Positions 10,214 through 20,726 of a stretch of DNA of 64,000 nt are shown here, in pieces. This DNA comes from Cyanophora paradoxa (Eukaryota; Glaucocystophyceae; Cyanophorales; Cyanophoraceae). The notes beneath the pieces were generated by a model. The model saw only the letters and a program-made list of their open reading frames with translations, ran no database searches and was not told the DNA's origin. The translations under genes were made by a program, and so were the position numbers. The stretch's first letter is position 1. Each line of letters begins with the position of its first letter. The stretch lies in assembly GCA_004431415.1 (NCBI GenBank), contig QPMI01000071.1:372001-436000 (forward strand), given 5' to 3'.

Positions 10214-11858
10214 ATGAAGCAGGGCCCGTCGGCGGTCCCATCGCTGCAGCTGCTGGACCTGCCCGACGAGGTTCTTTGGTACATCTTGCAGCTCGTGGAT
10301 CCCGGACCTCGCGGGCGCGTGGCGCGCGCGGCGGGCGTGCCGCCGCTGGAGCGCGGCGTGCCGTGGGGCGAGCTGCGTACGGCGGCGGACGAACCGGCCG
10401 CGCTCGAGCTGTGCGGGCGGGCGCTGTGCACATCACCTTGAAGCCAGGAGCTCGAGGCGAGCGGCTGCGGGTGTTCGGAGCGGCGGCGGCGCTGGTCGAG
10501 GCGTGCGCCGCGCGCGGCCGCGGAGGTGGCGCGCGGGCAGGGCGGAGAGCTTCGAAGCAGCGCTGGCGCTCGAGGGCAAGGTTCTGGGCGGCGACCCGCT
10601 TCGGGTTCCGCAAGCGCTGCGCGAGGCGCTTCGAGTTCAGATGCCGGGGCTCGAGCTCGAGCGCCTGACCGGCCTGCACCTCCCGGGCGCACTTCAGATC
10701 TACGACAAGGCGGCGGCCGAGACCGCCGCGCGCTGCCCCTGCGGCCGGCTCCGGCGGCTCAGCTTCAGCCTCTCAAAGCTGTGCTACGGGCTCCCCGGGG
10801 GCGTCCTGGGCCAGCTCTCGGGCCTCCCGCTGGCGGAGCTGGCCGCCGCCTGCCCGCGCGACTCGCCCAAGTACGCCTGGAGCCTTCGCGCCCTCGCCGG
10901 GACGTCCGCTGGCCTCTCGATTCGCTCCCTCCAGCTCGGGTGAGGCACCCCCGGGCCCGGGCCCGCCGCCCCGCCGGCTTCGCCTTGCCCCCCTCTGAAT
11001 TCGTGCAGGGACCGGCTCTGCCTGGGCCGCGACGCGGCGGCCGCCTTCTTTTCGTTTCCCCGCCTCCAGCGCCTCTTCCCGACGGCGCTCGTCGTCCTGT
11101 CCGTCCGTTATCCCCGTACCCGCCCCCGCTGCCGTGCTCAGCGCGTACCCCGCCAGGTCGGAGGCGGAGGGCACATTCCTGGAGGGCCTCGCGCGGCGCA
11201 CGGCGCTGCGGGAGATCAAATTGCTCCTGGACGCCCGGCGGTACCCCAGGGCCGGGTTCCCTTCCCGGCTCGGGGAGGCCCTCCGCGGCTCCGCCCTCTC
11301 CGCCCTCGATCTCCAGGTCGACTCCCGTGCGTTCCACTTTCCCGCGCCCGTCCTCGCATCTCGCTGAGCCGGCCGATGGGCCGGCAGGCTCCGCGCGGGA
11401 CCGGAGCTTCCTCCCGTCGCTGCTCGAGGGCGCCGGCGCCGTCCTCCGCGCCTTAAGCTTCCGCCTCACAGCGAAGGACCCGCCCGCGCGGGGCGGGCTG
11501 GCGGCCCTCGCCGCCTGCGGGCCCCACCCAGCTCGCGTCGGCGCGCCTCTCCCACCCCCTCGAGCTCGCGATCGGGGAGGACCCGCCGGAGGGGTACGAC
11601 GCCCTCTCCGCCCTCGGGGCACGCCTGCAGGTCCGCCCCGCCTGCCAGGCCCTGCCAGGCCCTGCCAGGCCCTGCCAGGCCCTGCCAGGCCCTGCCCTGC
11701 CGCCGCTGACCGCTGACCGCGGGCAGGTCTGCATCCCGGGCTACTCCCCCCAGCAAGCCGGGGCCCTCCGGGCTCTCCGGCGGCTTGTCCTCTTCGCCCG
11801 CGTCTACGTCGACGTCGAGGAAGACGCGGATCCGGATCTAGATCTGGAGCCGATCTAG
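10214..11858 (+). CDS. Divergent F-box-like / leucine-rich protein (gene 4)
   Basis: The start ATG leads into an F-box-like segment: LQLLDLPDEVLWYILQLVD, then GVPPLERGVPWGELRTA. After a stretch where the frame must change (about 10425-10540; intron or indel, not resolved), the reading frame gives ALREALRVQMPGLELERL, CGRLRRLSFSLSKLCYGL and LRALAGTSAGLSIRSLQLG. Donor GTGAGG at about 10940 and acceptor GTGCAG at about 11007 follow. Later exons give TFLEGLARRTALREIKLLL, VLRALSFRLTAKDPP and, after the repeat-filled intron 11631-11726, PQQAGALRALRRLVLF with an acidic end at TAG 11856-11858. A one-base frame change near 11520 is also needed. It lacks the RRWRRVVEETEW block of genes 1-3. Probably an SCF adaptor; the frame breaks leave open that it is degenerating. 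Confidence 0.6.
11631..11726 (+). repeat. Intron made of an 11-bp tandem repeat
   Basis: This intron starts GTCCGC and ends GGGCAG. Its body is about five copies of CCCTGCCAGGC. Removing it joins GARLQ to VCIPGYSP in frame. Every repeat copy contains an internal CAG that could act as a decoy acceptor. Confidence 0.7.
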
Positions 11859-13564
11859 ATTCTGGATTCTTTGTTTCAAATGCATTTCAGTTCATGCATA
11901 TGATGAGTCAATGTCAGCTTCGAGCGCTTGTGACCGCGCTCCGCGCTCCGCTCTGGCTAGCTCGCTCCGCGGACGTGTCCGCCCGCCCGCCTCGCCCCGC
12001 GCCCCTCGATGGGCTCGGCGCCCCGGCGGCGCAGCTGAGCGTCGAGGCTCCTCCGGCGCGCCCCTCCCTCCCCCCTCCTCTGGCTTGCCTTGCTCACACT
12101 TTCTCCTTAGGCCTAAGGCGGGGTCCGCGGGCGCTCCCCGCGAAGGCCTAAGGTTCTCGCCGGTGGCTCCACCGTCCTCCTGCCGGCGCCGGCCCGGCGG
12201 CCGCCCTCCAGAGCGTCGGCCCCGCCTCCCCTTCTCCGCCTCAAGGGCCTTGCAAGTGGCCCCTCGACTCGACGGACGCGTGAGCCCTGCGCCGGGCCCC
12301 GCGTGAGCTTTCCCTGGGGCCCGGGGTACAACGAAGGTTGAGGCTGAGCCGCAGGCGGCGGGTGCGGGGGCGGTGCCGGTGCCCCCGTCCCTCGAGCGCC
12401 TCCGGCTCTCCATGGCCACCGGGCTCGACCCCGCCGCGTGCGCCGCCCCTTCGGCCTACCCCCCTCCTCCTCCCCCCCCCCGCCATCCCTCCCTCCCCCT
12501 CGCCCCCCCCCCCCCCCCCCCCCCCCCGCCCCCACCCGAGTCGACCTCCGTTCGAGGCTCCAGTTCCCGAGCCGAGCCGCCGTCAGGGGCTCCCGCTGAG
12601 CCCCTGACGGCGTACCCCCCGCGCGCTCCTTCTCCGCCACCGGTCCCCTCGCCTTCCCTCCCTCCAGCCAGCCAGCCCGCCCTCCCGCCCGCCCGCCCGC
12701 CCGCCCGCCCGCCCGCCCGCCAGGCCCGGGGCTGAGCGCCCCGCCTCGCTCCTTTGAGGACCGCCTCGCGGCGCCCTCGAGGCGCGACCGCCGAGCCCGT
12801 TACGGCGTACCCCCCCCTCGTCCCCGCGCCCTCTCTGGGCCGCTGCCGGTCCCCTAACGGAGCGGCCCCGTGTACCCCCGCGCCGCCTACTATAGCTAGA
12901 GCGTACCCCAGACGCCTTCTTCCCCGTACCCTCATCCCCGGATTCGGCCCTCGACTCGGCCGCGGGGCGCCGGCCGGCGCTGCAACGTTCCGAACTGGCC
13001 CTGTACCCCCGTCCCAGCCTGCACGCGGCCGGCGTCTCTCCGATCTGCGCGCCTCCAAGGTACCCTCCCCCTCCCCCTTTCCTTTTCTGTGCCACCCTCC
13101 GATTCCTTACGGGGGCGGCTAGATCGTCGTCAGGTGAGAGCCGGCGCCGGCGCTGGCCGCGGCCGCGGCCGTCGACACCAGAGCATTCGCCGTTTCCCCC
13201 TTCTTTCATTCGTCAGAGGTCCCGGCCGCGGCCTTCGGCCGCACCGCCGTCTGCGGGAGATTCCCGAGCCCGTAGGCCTGCAGCTGGCCGCCCCGGGCCA
13301 AGAGCTCTCAAGCCCCCCCCGCCTGGAACGGCTCGCCCTGGACCCGGGGGGGTACCTGCATCCCCCCCTTCCCCCCCCCCCCCCCCCCCCCCCCCCCCCT
13401 GCTCCGCCCGGGCCCCCCTCTGCGCCCGCCTCTTCTCAGTTTTGGCGTGCAGGTCATTTCTGGCGCAGCGAGGAGGTGGCGGCCGCCCTGCGGAGCCCGG
13501 GCGCGCTAGCGCTGATCACGAGGGCCGGGCCGGGCGGGGCCGGGCCCTCGCGTCTCCGCCCTGA
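11859..13564 (+). pseudogene. Remnants of an F-box-family gene
   Basis: No intact gene, but three islands resemble exons of the F-box paralogues. About 12388-12445 gives PPSLERLRLSMATGLDPAA (compare ALQRLRLSAGLDPAAP in gene 1). About 13318-13352 gives PPRLERLALDPGG followed by C29 at 13371-13399 (compare PRLERLSLELDG plus poly-C intron in gene 2). About 13462-13530 gives RSEEVAAALRSPGALALIT (compare the GVRRALTDL-type segments). Between them are (GCCC)n and other low-complexity sequence. No F-box or start is visible. The last island directly abuts a PIG-S fragment, suggesting a recombination joint near 13560. Confidence 0.5.
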
Positions 13565-13750
13565 CCGCCCTGCGCTCGGCGATGCCCATCTTCGTGGGGC
13601 AGCTGCGGCTCCTGCTGGGCCTCCCCCCGCTCGACCCGGCGCTCTCGCCCTACGCCCGCTCGGACGCCCCGCCGGCCCCGCCGGCCCGGCTCCTGACCTG
13701 CCCCGAGACCGCCATCTGCGACTGGGAGGTCAACGTCCTCGCCCGCGGCC

Positions 13751-13782
<32 letters not shown>

Positions 13783-14620
13783 TCCCTCCGCTCCCTCACA
13801 GCCCTCTTTGACCAGCAGAAGAACATGGTACCCCGCTCGCATCCCGTACCCCCCGCCGCACTTCTCTAAGGCGTACCCCCCCAGGTCGTCGGGGACCACA
13901 TTCGGAACGTCTGCGACCTCGCAATCCAGCAGCTCCGCGACGTGCGCTGCCCCGTAACCCCTCCCGATGCTGTACCCGCCCGACCGCTCCCCTTCTCCCG
14001 TCCCGCAGGCCCGCGCGGCGGTGGCGTCTCTGGACCCGCGGACGGCCCTCGGCGTCGCCCTCTCCGCCGCCCGCCGCGCCCTCGTGGTGCGATAGCCGTA
14101 CCCCTCCTTTCTTCTGCCCCCATCTAATCGCGTACCCCCGCAGGCCTCGCGGGAGGCGTTCTTCGACCCGACGATGCTCGGAATGATGTACTTCCCCGAC
14201 GAGCACAAGGTACCCCCCGGCCCCCGCCCCGCCCCCCTCCTCCCCCCGTTCCATTTGAAATCCGTACCCCAGGCGGCGGTCTACATTCCAATCGCGCTGC
14301 CCGTGGCGATCCCGATTGTGACGGGCTTCGTGAGGCAGCTGCGGTACCGGCGGGAGAAGCTCCGCAGGAAGGCGGCGGAGGCGGCGGCCAAGGCACAGGC
14401 CGACGCGGCGGGCGGGGACGCGGCTGGCGCGGGCGCGGGCGTCGGCGCTGGCGCGGCGCCCTCTGCGGAGGCGCGGCCGGCGGCGCCGGCGGCGGCGGCA
14501 GCGAAAGCGGCGGGCAGGGGTGTCGCGGGCGAAAACTGCGCCGCTAGAGGCGCGCGGGCTCGACTCCGGAGCTGGACATTGATCCGGAGGGCGAGCGACG
14601 GCCTCAGCATACATATATAG
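13565..14620 (+). pseudogene. PIGS: 5'-truncated PIG-S (GPI transamidase subunit) fragment, copy A
   Basis: This encodes only the C-terminal third of PIG-S. The first homologous codons read LRSAMPIFVGQLRLLLGLPP. Then come CDWEVNVLARGRAA and the exon end at QQKNM, the intron 13828-13884, an exon with VGDHIRNVCDL, the exon ending FFDPTMLGMMYFPDEHK, and the final exon with the membrane segment AVYIPIALPVAIPIVTGF and an Ala-rich tail. PIG-S needs its N-terminal membrane helix and large lumenal domain, both absent here. The sequence upstream is F-box-like, so this is a duplicated shard rather than a gene. Frames and splice sites of the retained exons look intact, consistent with recent origin. Full-length copy: 31705-34385. 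Confidence 0.85.
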
Positions 14621-16280
14621 CTATACCCCACTTAGCTAGGGCTCCCCTGGAGGGCCCTCTGGGCGATAAACCAATTTGCAACGGCCCAGGAGCGGCGGGC
14701 CTTTGTTTCCCTTCATTCCCCTTCTCTTATTCCCCCCCTACGTCGCCGACGTCATTCTTCATATATGTCGTATATAGTTCGTACGGCGTCTTATGATAGG
14801 CCTCCAAGGAGCGTCATAAGCTTCTTGTGGACTCTAGCCGTGTACATGTGTAGGACCCTGTATAAAAAGTAGGACTGCCATACATTCTGGGAGTCTGCTT
14901 ACGTAGGGCGAAACTCTGTCGGATCAAATATACGGACTATACCTGCAAGCTACTCGAGCCGCTACTTGCCTAAGATCTAGAGCTGTCACGGGACCGAGCA
15001 CACTGCACTGCAGGTCAGATAAACCTCTGTTGGGTCTCAGTCTGCATACCCCTAGACAATGCATTATAAGGGGACTAGTACTTGAGTAAGGGGACTAGTA
15101 CTTGATGCTTAACAGGGGCGAGGCTGCGCGGCGCGCGGGGGCGCCCCCGGCGGGGGCCGGAGCGGGGCTCTCGCGGCGAGCGGCGGGCAAGGCGCCGGTG
15201 GGCGCCGGGTAGCCGCGGACCCTGGTATAGAGCCCTGGCTTAGGACTTGGTATAGAGCTCTTGCTTAGGTGCCCTCTCCTTCGATAATTATAATTGCACA
15301 TGCGCATGCATATGCACATGCATCTGCTTTCATCTGTAACTGCGCATGCTGATCGTGATTAAAGTGATCATGCATATACTATGATATATGATCGATTACG
15401 CAACGTGCTCGCAAATTTAAAATCAGGATCTAGGCGCGGCAGATCTAGAGCAGTCTAGACAGAGGGAAGGTGGGGGAGTGCGGGGGAAGGGGGCGGGGGG
15501 TTCCGGCCATGGTGCGGATCCGGATGCGGCCGATCGGGTGCCCGCTTTGCTGCGCTCTACGTATATATACCCTCTGCCCGCCGCGCATCCCCGTATACGC
15601 TCTTCTGGGCCACCTGCACCCCCTTTCCATGCATTTGGCCACCTTATCGATATCCAGCGCCACCCTGGCCCCACCTCTTCCGATCCGTCGACGTCGTCGA
15701 CCTCTTCCGATCCGTCGACGTCGTCCTTCCCTCCCCTTTCCCCCGCCCCGGCGCGTTGATTCACCGCCCACGCCCACGCCCCCCCCCCCCCCCCCCCCCA
15801 CCCCTTCTGGCCCTCCCCGGTCCCCCTCTTCGCTTTCTCCCCCGCGCCCCAAGGCCTTCCTTCCAGGCGCCAGCTTTCCTGCTTCACGCAAGCGCAGCTT
15901 GTACCCGCGTCCGACCTGCGTGACCAGATCTAGAAGCGGCACCCCCCGTTCTGCACAGGCGTCGCAGATCTAGTCCGACGGTCCGGAAGCAGCAGTGGCC
16001 GTGCTCATTCCGTACTCTCCTCGAGAGGTATACGGTATAGGTTTACCCATTTTTGATGTTGATTTGATTAATGGTATAAATGAGGGGGGCCGCAGCCGGG
16101 GCGGGGAGCGAATTCCGAATTTGCCAATGCCGGGCTGGCGTTCGTAATATTTACATTATTGCGGGACGAAATCTTCGGACGAAATTGACTCCACATCCTG
16201 CGCAGACAGGACACGATGTTATATTTAGGCTCGCCATGCACATACATGGATTGGGCTGCAGCCGGAGTGGTGCGGCGAAC
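14621..16280. other. Intergenic region with duplicated PIG-S 3' flank
   Basis: AT-richer DNA (14640-15100) with a tandem pair of AAGGGGACTAGTACTTGA at about 15070-15105, then a GC-rich block (15110-15220) and a C-rich block (15700-15860). Open frames here are Pro/Ser/Arg low-complexity and are not called. The part 15110-15490 is an inverted, diverged copy of the end and 3' flank of the full PIG-S gene. No RNA gene recognised. Confidence 0.5.
15110..15490. repeat. Inverted diverged copy of the PIG-S 3' end and flank
   Basis: Reverse-complement similarity to about 31500-31870. Shared landmarks occur in the same order: GAGGGCGCCCCCGCGCG-type GC block, CCCTCTCCTTCG, GCATGC, CATCTGTAACTG, and GATCTAGAGC followed by GTCTAGACAGA. 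Spacing differs and identity is patchy, so this is an older duplication than the 5.1-kb tandem one. Confidence 0.6.
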
Positions 16281-18822
16281 CCGGAGGTAGGAGGTGGAGA
16301 TGTGCAGGTCGGTGGCCCAGTCCTCCTCCTCCAGAACATCGTACTCGTTCGCATCCATGTCCGGCTCCGCGGCTTCCTGCACGACTCATGTACACGCTTA
16401 CTATATTGGTCGCTTACAGGGGTCGTGCTTTACTTTCGCACGAATCGGTAGACTCGCAATTGCAAGTTTGCACCTGGGTTTCGGAGTCTAGGTGATAGTC
16501 TTGGTATTCGATGCAGCCAGAGCGAAACGTCTCCTTGCATGGTCCCCCCCAAGCGGGACATTGCTCCACCCTCTGCCGGACACCGCAGGGCCACCGCAGA
16601 TTATAATACTACGAAAGTAGTTGAGCGGCATATATACGTACTAGTATGTACTTGTTCCCTGGGCCCCCGCACCTGCGTGCAAGCGGGAGGAACGGTGAGG
16701 GAGTCTGGATTTGCTCATGACCAAAGGCCGCGGGCGACGGGGAACGAACTGGGCCGGATCTCCCACCGTAAATTTATGGTCTTCGCACCAAAGGTCGTGG
16801 TAGCAATCAAAATGGAACCGCTCCTCCACGCTGCAGTGCACGGGGTCGGAGCCACATCGCATCAAGATCGGCCGCAGCGCTAGCGGGCGGCCGTGCACGT
16901 GGCCGCGGGCGCCGAGCAGTGCCACACCAGGGTGTGCAGGGAATGTCGTCTGGTGCGCCGAAACTTTTTGTCTCGAGTGTGAAGCTAGGGAATTGCAGCT
17001 TGAACTTGGCTTTGGCGAGGTTTCCCCAGTCATATGTACTCTCCCATTCGTCGAATTTGTATAAGTAGGGATCCGTAATCGTGGTGGCTGAGCGCATGCA
17101 GGCCGCCTCGATTTTGTCCCACGGGACAGGGGCTGGTGATTCACGTAGGATGTGGCTAACTTGTAGGACGCCCCCGCTTGACTCGTCAGCGATGTCCACC
17201 ACCAGACTCACGAGCTCCTTCGCCTCCTCCTCCGTCAGGTTGCCATCCGCCTTCTCGGTCTCCCATTTCGATTTCTGCGCTTGCCCACGCCGGTGCACGC
17301 GTTCAATTGAAGTGGGAACATAGCATCGATAGTTATATCGATCGATATACATCATGGTCTACTAGCTATAGGCTATCGTTCAATAATATAGTCTATATAT
17401 CATATATATATATATATATTTGAATCATAGCTTCGCATCAATAATTCTATATCTTCTATAGCTATGATTGATTATAAGGCTCTACGAATTCGGACAGCGC
17501 GTGGCCATGTTTACCGCTGGCCATGTGATCTATTGTTCTATGCTTTTGGCGAGCGCGCGGGTACCGCCGCAATGAACTTCTCGTTCTGCTGAGCCGCCGC
17601 ATCCCCGAGGTTCTTCGTGACCTCCGCCATGGTGTGCTGCGCCTTTTGCATCGAGACCACATCCTCGAGCGCCATCATCCCCGCCCCCTTGTTGATGAGC
17701 GTTGCGATCTTGGCCTCCTTTTCGGTCCGCGCGAGCTCCGCCGCCGTGTTAGCCGCGCATGTGTCCGAGGCGAACACGCGCAGGGTGTTGACAGCGTGGC
17801 TGGCCGAGCGGCAGATCAGGGACTGGAGTGCGCACGCGGAGCCTCGGAGCCCTGTCAAAGGACTCGGGAAGTAGGGCACCATGGCTCGCAATCTGCGATT
17901 TGGGTAGCTGTGCCTCCTTGAAGAAGCTTGGCGATGTACGAGTAGGCCCTGGGATGGGCGCAGGCGGTGGTGACGAGCTCGGGCGTGCCTGCCTGCAGGG
18001 CTCCGTAGATGTAACGCGGCGGCAAAGCTGTCGTACTCGACCATGTCCCGCAATTGGGAGCTGCGGAATAGCTATACTCGTCTCCCATGGGTTCAGGTTT
18101 TCCGCAGCCTATCACGCCAGGTCCGTAATCGTAGTCGAAAGTACAGTGGTACGGGTAGACTGCCGTCACCGGCGGGCTGTCCAACAATTGCAAGTCTTGG
18201 ACAGATTTAGATCCAACATATATAGCAGCCTGAGGGCGCACCAGGGGGTGCAGGCGGCGGTCGTGCCTCCAAAATTTCCCTTCGACAAGTAGTAGGCGGC
18301 CCCTTCCGTGCCCGATCTGCCGCACGCGTCGGCGAGGGTTTCGTTCGTGAGCTGTCCAGTAATCGTCTTTGTTAGAAGCGGAGTCCCGCTGCAGCCTGTT
18401 GCCGGGTAAGTTTCAATAGTAGACAGCGCCGGGCTGCGGGCCGGGCGAAGCCATGATCAGAACGCATGTACGTGTGCATGCGGTGCTGGCGCTGCTGATG
18501 ATCATATGCATGATGCACACCATGGCGAGCAAGCCCATTTCGTCCCATAAGTGTCGCCCGCGTCTTTTACGGAATTGTAGTTGGAGACGCCCAGCGTTGA
18601 GCACACCTGCACGCCGGGCGAGAGTTCGAGAGTTCACGCGTATATATGTATACGCGTATACGCGTGCAGATACGCACCGCGATTTTGTCTTGCTCTGTGG
18701 CATAGTTTTTGATCGAACGAGTGATTTCCGCTGTCCCGGAGCAATCGGCGCTCTTCCACCCGCTGACTTTCGACCCAGTTGTGCCCATCGCAAATTTATA
18801 CGACCGCCAGCTACACACACTG
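16281..18822 (-). CDS. Cys-rich repeat protein with PWC motifs (partial model)
   Basis: Unknown family; likely secreted or surface. Successive exons carry a repeat of form CSGT...T...A..C......A.C.PWC. The first exon (from about 18822) reads SADCSGTAEITRSIKNYAT up to donor GTGCG. The next gives VCSTLGVSNYNS and ends at a split WACSPWC. The third reads GCSGTPLLTKTITGQLTNET and ends TTAACTPWC. The fourth gives NCGTWSSTTALPP and IADCEPWC. A helical stretch follows (ARTEKEAKIATLINKGAGM). Then come a charged exon with NLTEEEAKELVSLVVDI and IPCTPWC, and an exon with FDCYHDLWCEDHKF. The last supported exon (16376-16281) is acidic (DANEYDVLEEEDWATD). Start and stop are not resolved, and I see no signal peptide in the supported part. 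The repeat matches that of the plus-strand gene at 20.7-31 kb. Confidence 0.6.
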
Positions 18823-18972
18823 ACGTCGACAGTCGCTCAGCTAGATCAGTCGATCGCAAACTTATGCCAGTAAGGCATATGCTTTCCGTCCTAGCTGCAT
18901 GTATATATCTAAGATCCTAACTTAGTAACTAAGATCCGGCGCGGATCCTTAGTAGATTCCGTACTAGTACTA

Positions 18973-19174
18973 CTGTAGGACGGCTTTTTTATAGCTAAAT
19001 TAGCTGTAGTTTTAAATTGCCGTAAATTGCCGAGAGGCCGAAATCTGCAATTTAGCATCACGGCAATGTAGCTGGGGGTAGGTGATTTCTTTGGCCGCCA
19101 TAGAGCGGACGTCTGGACTCTGGACTCGGCAATTTATCGCCACGGCATTTATCGCAATTTAAGCAATCCTACAG
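18973..19174. mobile_element. MITE-like element, CTGTAG family, copy 1
   Basis: 202 bp. Ends are CTGTAGGA and TCCTACAG (perfect inverted repeat), flanked by TA on both sides (18971-18972 and 19175-19176). No coding capacity. The interior shares long stretches with the element at 54797-55016, including ATTGCCGTAAATTGCCGAG, AGAGGCCGAA, GCCGCCATAGAGC and GGCAATTTATCGCCACGGCA. TA target duplication plus short TIRs is the pattern of non-autonomous Tc1/mariner-type elements; the transposase source is not in the window. Confidence 0.85.
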
Positions 19175-19527
19175 TAAACAACTGGTCCGTCTGGACACTT
19201 CGAAAAAATTCAAACAACTGGCGCCGACTCGAGCTCTGCATGCAGCTGCGCATGCCGGCAGCCGACTCATTGCCGAGTCATTGCCGAGTCAATGCCGACT
19301 ACGGTAACCCTCATGATCAGGGCCAACTAAGTATATAGCTACTAGTACTACGGTAGTAGCCTAGGCTCAGCGCCGAGTCAGCGGCTGCCTAGTACAGTCT
19401 GTACAGACTGTACAGTAGCTTCGTTTAAAGACTGCAGTTTTCAAGTTTCAAGCCTTGAATTTGAAGTTTACCACATGTGCACGTGAACATTAAAATATTG
19501 TGTAAAACTTTCAAGTTTTACAGCACT

Positions 19528-19821
19528 ACCGTGTAAGACTTAAATACCGCGTCACAAATTAGCGCGTTCCAAAAATTTGGGCCCGATTTGCGCTTTACCG
19601 CGCTACCAAATTACCGCGTTCCATCGTCTTCGAAAATGTATTATTTGTTAGCAAAGGGGGTAATACTGCGCTACCAAATTACTGCGTTCTAAAAATTTTG
19701 AGCGCGGTAATTTGGCAGCGCGGTATTTTTTTTGGTGAATTACCGGCCACAGTCTCTAGACACCAGCACTGCGGGGGCTGCCCGGTAGTTAAGTCAGCGC
19801 GGTATATAAGTCTTACACGGT
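19528..19821. mobile_element. MITE-like element with 24-bp terminal inverted repeats
   Basis: 294 bp. Left end 19528-19551 begins ACCGTGTAAGACTTA. The right end 19798-19821 is its reverse complement with one mismatch in 24. The interior repeats CGCTACCAAATTACCGCG-like segments in both orientations. It also holds the 33-bp sequence (19750-19782) found again at 1265-1297. No coding capacity and no clear target-site duplication. Distinct from the CTGTAG family. Confidence 0.75.
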
Positions 19822-20726
19822 CGTAGTACATATATGTATGCGAAGTCTAGCTAGGATACCTAGTACTCGTTTGATTTTCGAAAAAATTAAACGCTCGAAG
19901 GCTCTTTCCCGGTCACGGCCGACTCACGGGTACTGGTATATTATGCCATGAATCCCGGCATCCCGGGGGGCCGGGAGCCCGGGACTCCGGGAGTCGGGCC
20001 GGGGCCCGGGAGTCCCGGAACTCGGAAGTTGCCGCCGAACTTGCCGGAACCGGACCGTGACGGCCCGGGGGCCGGGACTCCGGGAGTCCGGGAGTCCGGG
20101 ACGTGACGTCGACGGGCCGCGGCCGGGACAGTCACGGTCGGCGGGACTCCGCCGGGTCGGGACTCCCGGGCCCGGGCCGGGAGGCACCGCCGCCGCCGCC
20201 CGCCGGCATGCGCAGCCTCAGGGCCTGGCAGTGCGGCAGTACTAGCTATACTAGTGCTGCCGCTGCTGCGGCACTGCTGCCAGGCTGTACCGTGAGTACC
20301 GTGACAGACACTGACAGTGCCGCACTGCAGCCGCAGTACTAGTGCGGTTCCGAATTCGAATTCGAAGTTCTACTACGTATACGCTGCCTACGCAGTGTAG
20401 TACCGTAGTACGCACACGGGACGTACGGTACGTAACAGTACTACGGTAGGCTGGAGCTCATCACTGAGTCATGCATGATCAGCGGCGAGCGGTCGAGTAC
20501 CGGTAGTAGAGTACGCCGCGCCTCTCCGCGGCCTTTCCAAGTTCCGAAGTTGAGCGCGAGCGGCAAAACTGCACATAGACCCACTGGTAACACACACATG
20601 TACACGTATATATACGTACATGTATACGTATTAGCCAATAGATCTAGATTAGGGTCCTTTAATTTGAACCCCTTCGTTGAACCCCGGCCCGCGCAGGTTA
20701 CCTAGGCCTGGTAACTCCCGTCGAAC

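Larger units (their letters stand above)
18823..20726. other. Intergenic region rich in mobile-element remnants and palindromes
   Basis: No gene. It contains two MITE-like elements (18973-19174 and 19528-19821), a palindrome around 19393-19412 built on ACAGTCTGTACAGACTGT, a GC-rich array of GGGACTCCGGGAGTCC-like units (about 19960-20200), and a CAGTGCGGCAGTACTAG / CTAGTGCTGCCGC inverted pair at about 20230-20275. It separates the two divergently transcribed Cys-repeat genes. Confidence 0.6.

Noticed and set aside
10425-10465. A 22-nt intron to repair the frame of the F-box-like gene at 10.2 kb
   Set aside because: GTGCAC...GCCAG would be far shorter than any other intron here. A frameshift or a longer unrecognised intron is more likely.
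15222-15270. Possible tRNA in the tandem TGGTATAGAGC segment
   Set aside because: No cloverleaf with anticodon and T-loop could be drawn. It is a short direct duplication within the PIG-S 3' flank copy.
16807-17355. The exon block with NLTEEEAKELVSLVVDI as a stand-alone intracellular protein
   Set aside because: It ends in the PWC motif and lies between PWC exons on the same strand with compatible splice sites, so it is better read as part of the Cys-repeat gene.
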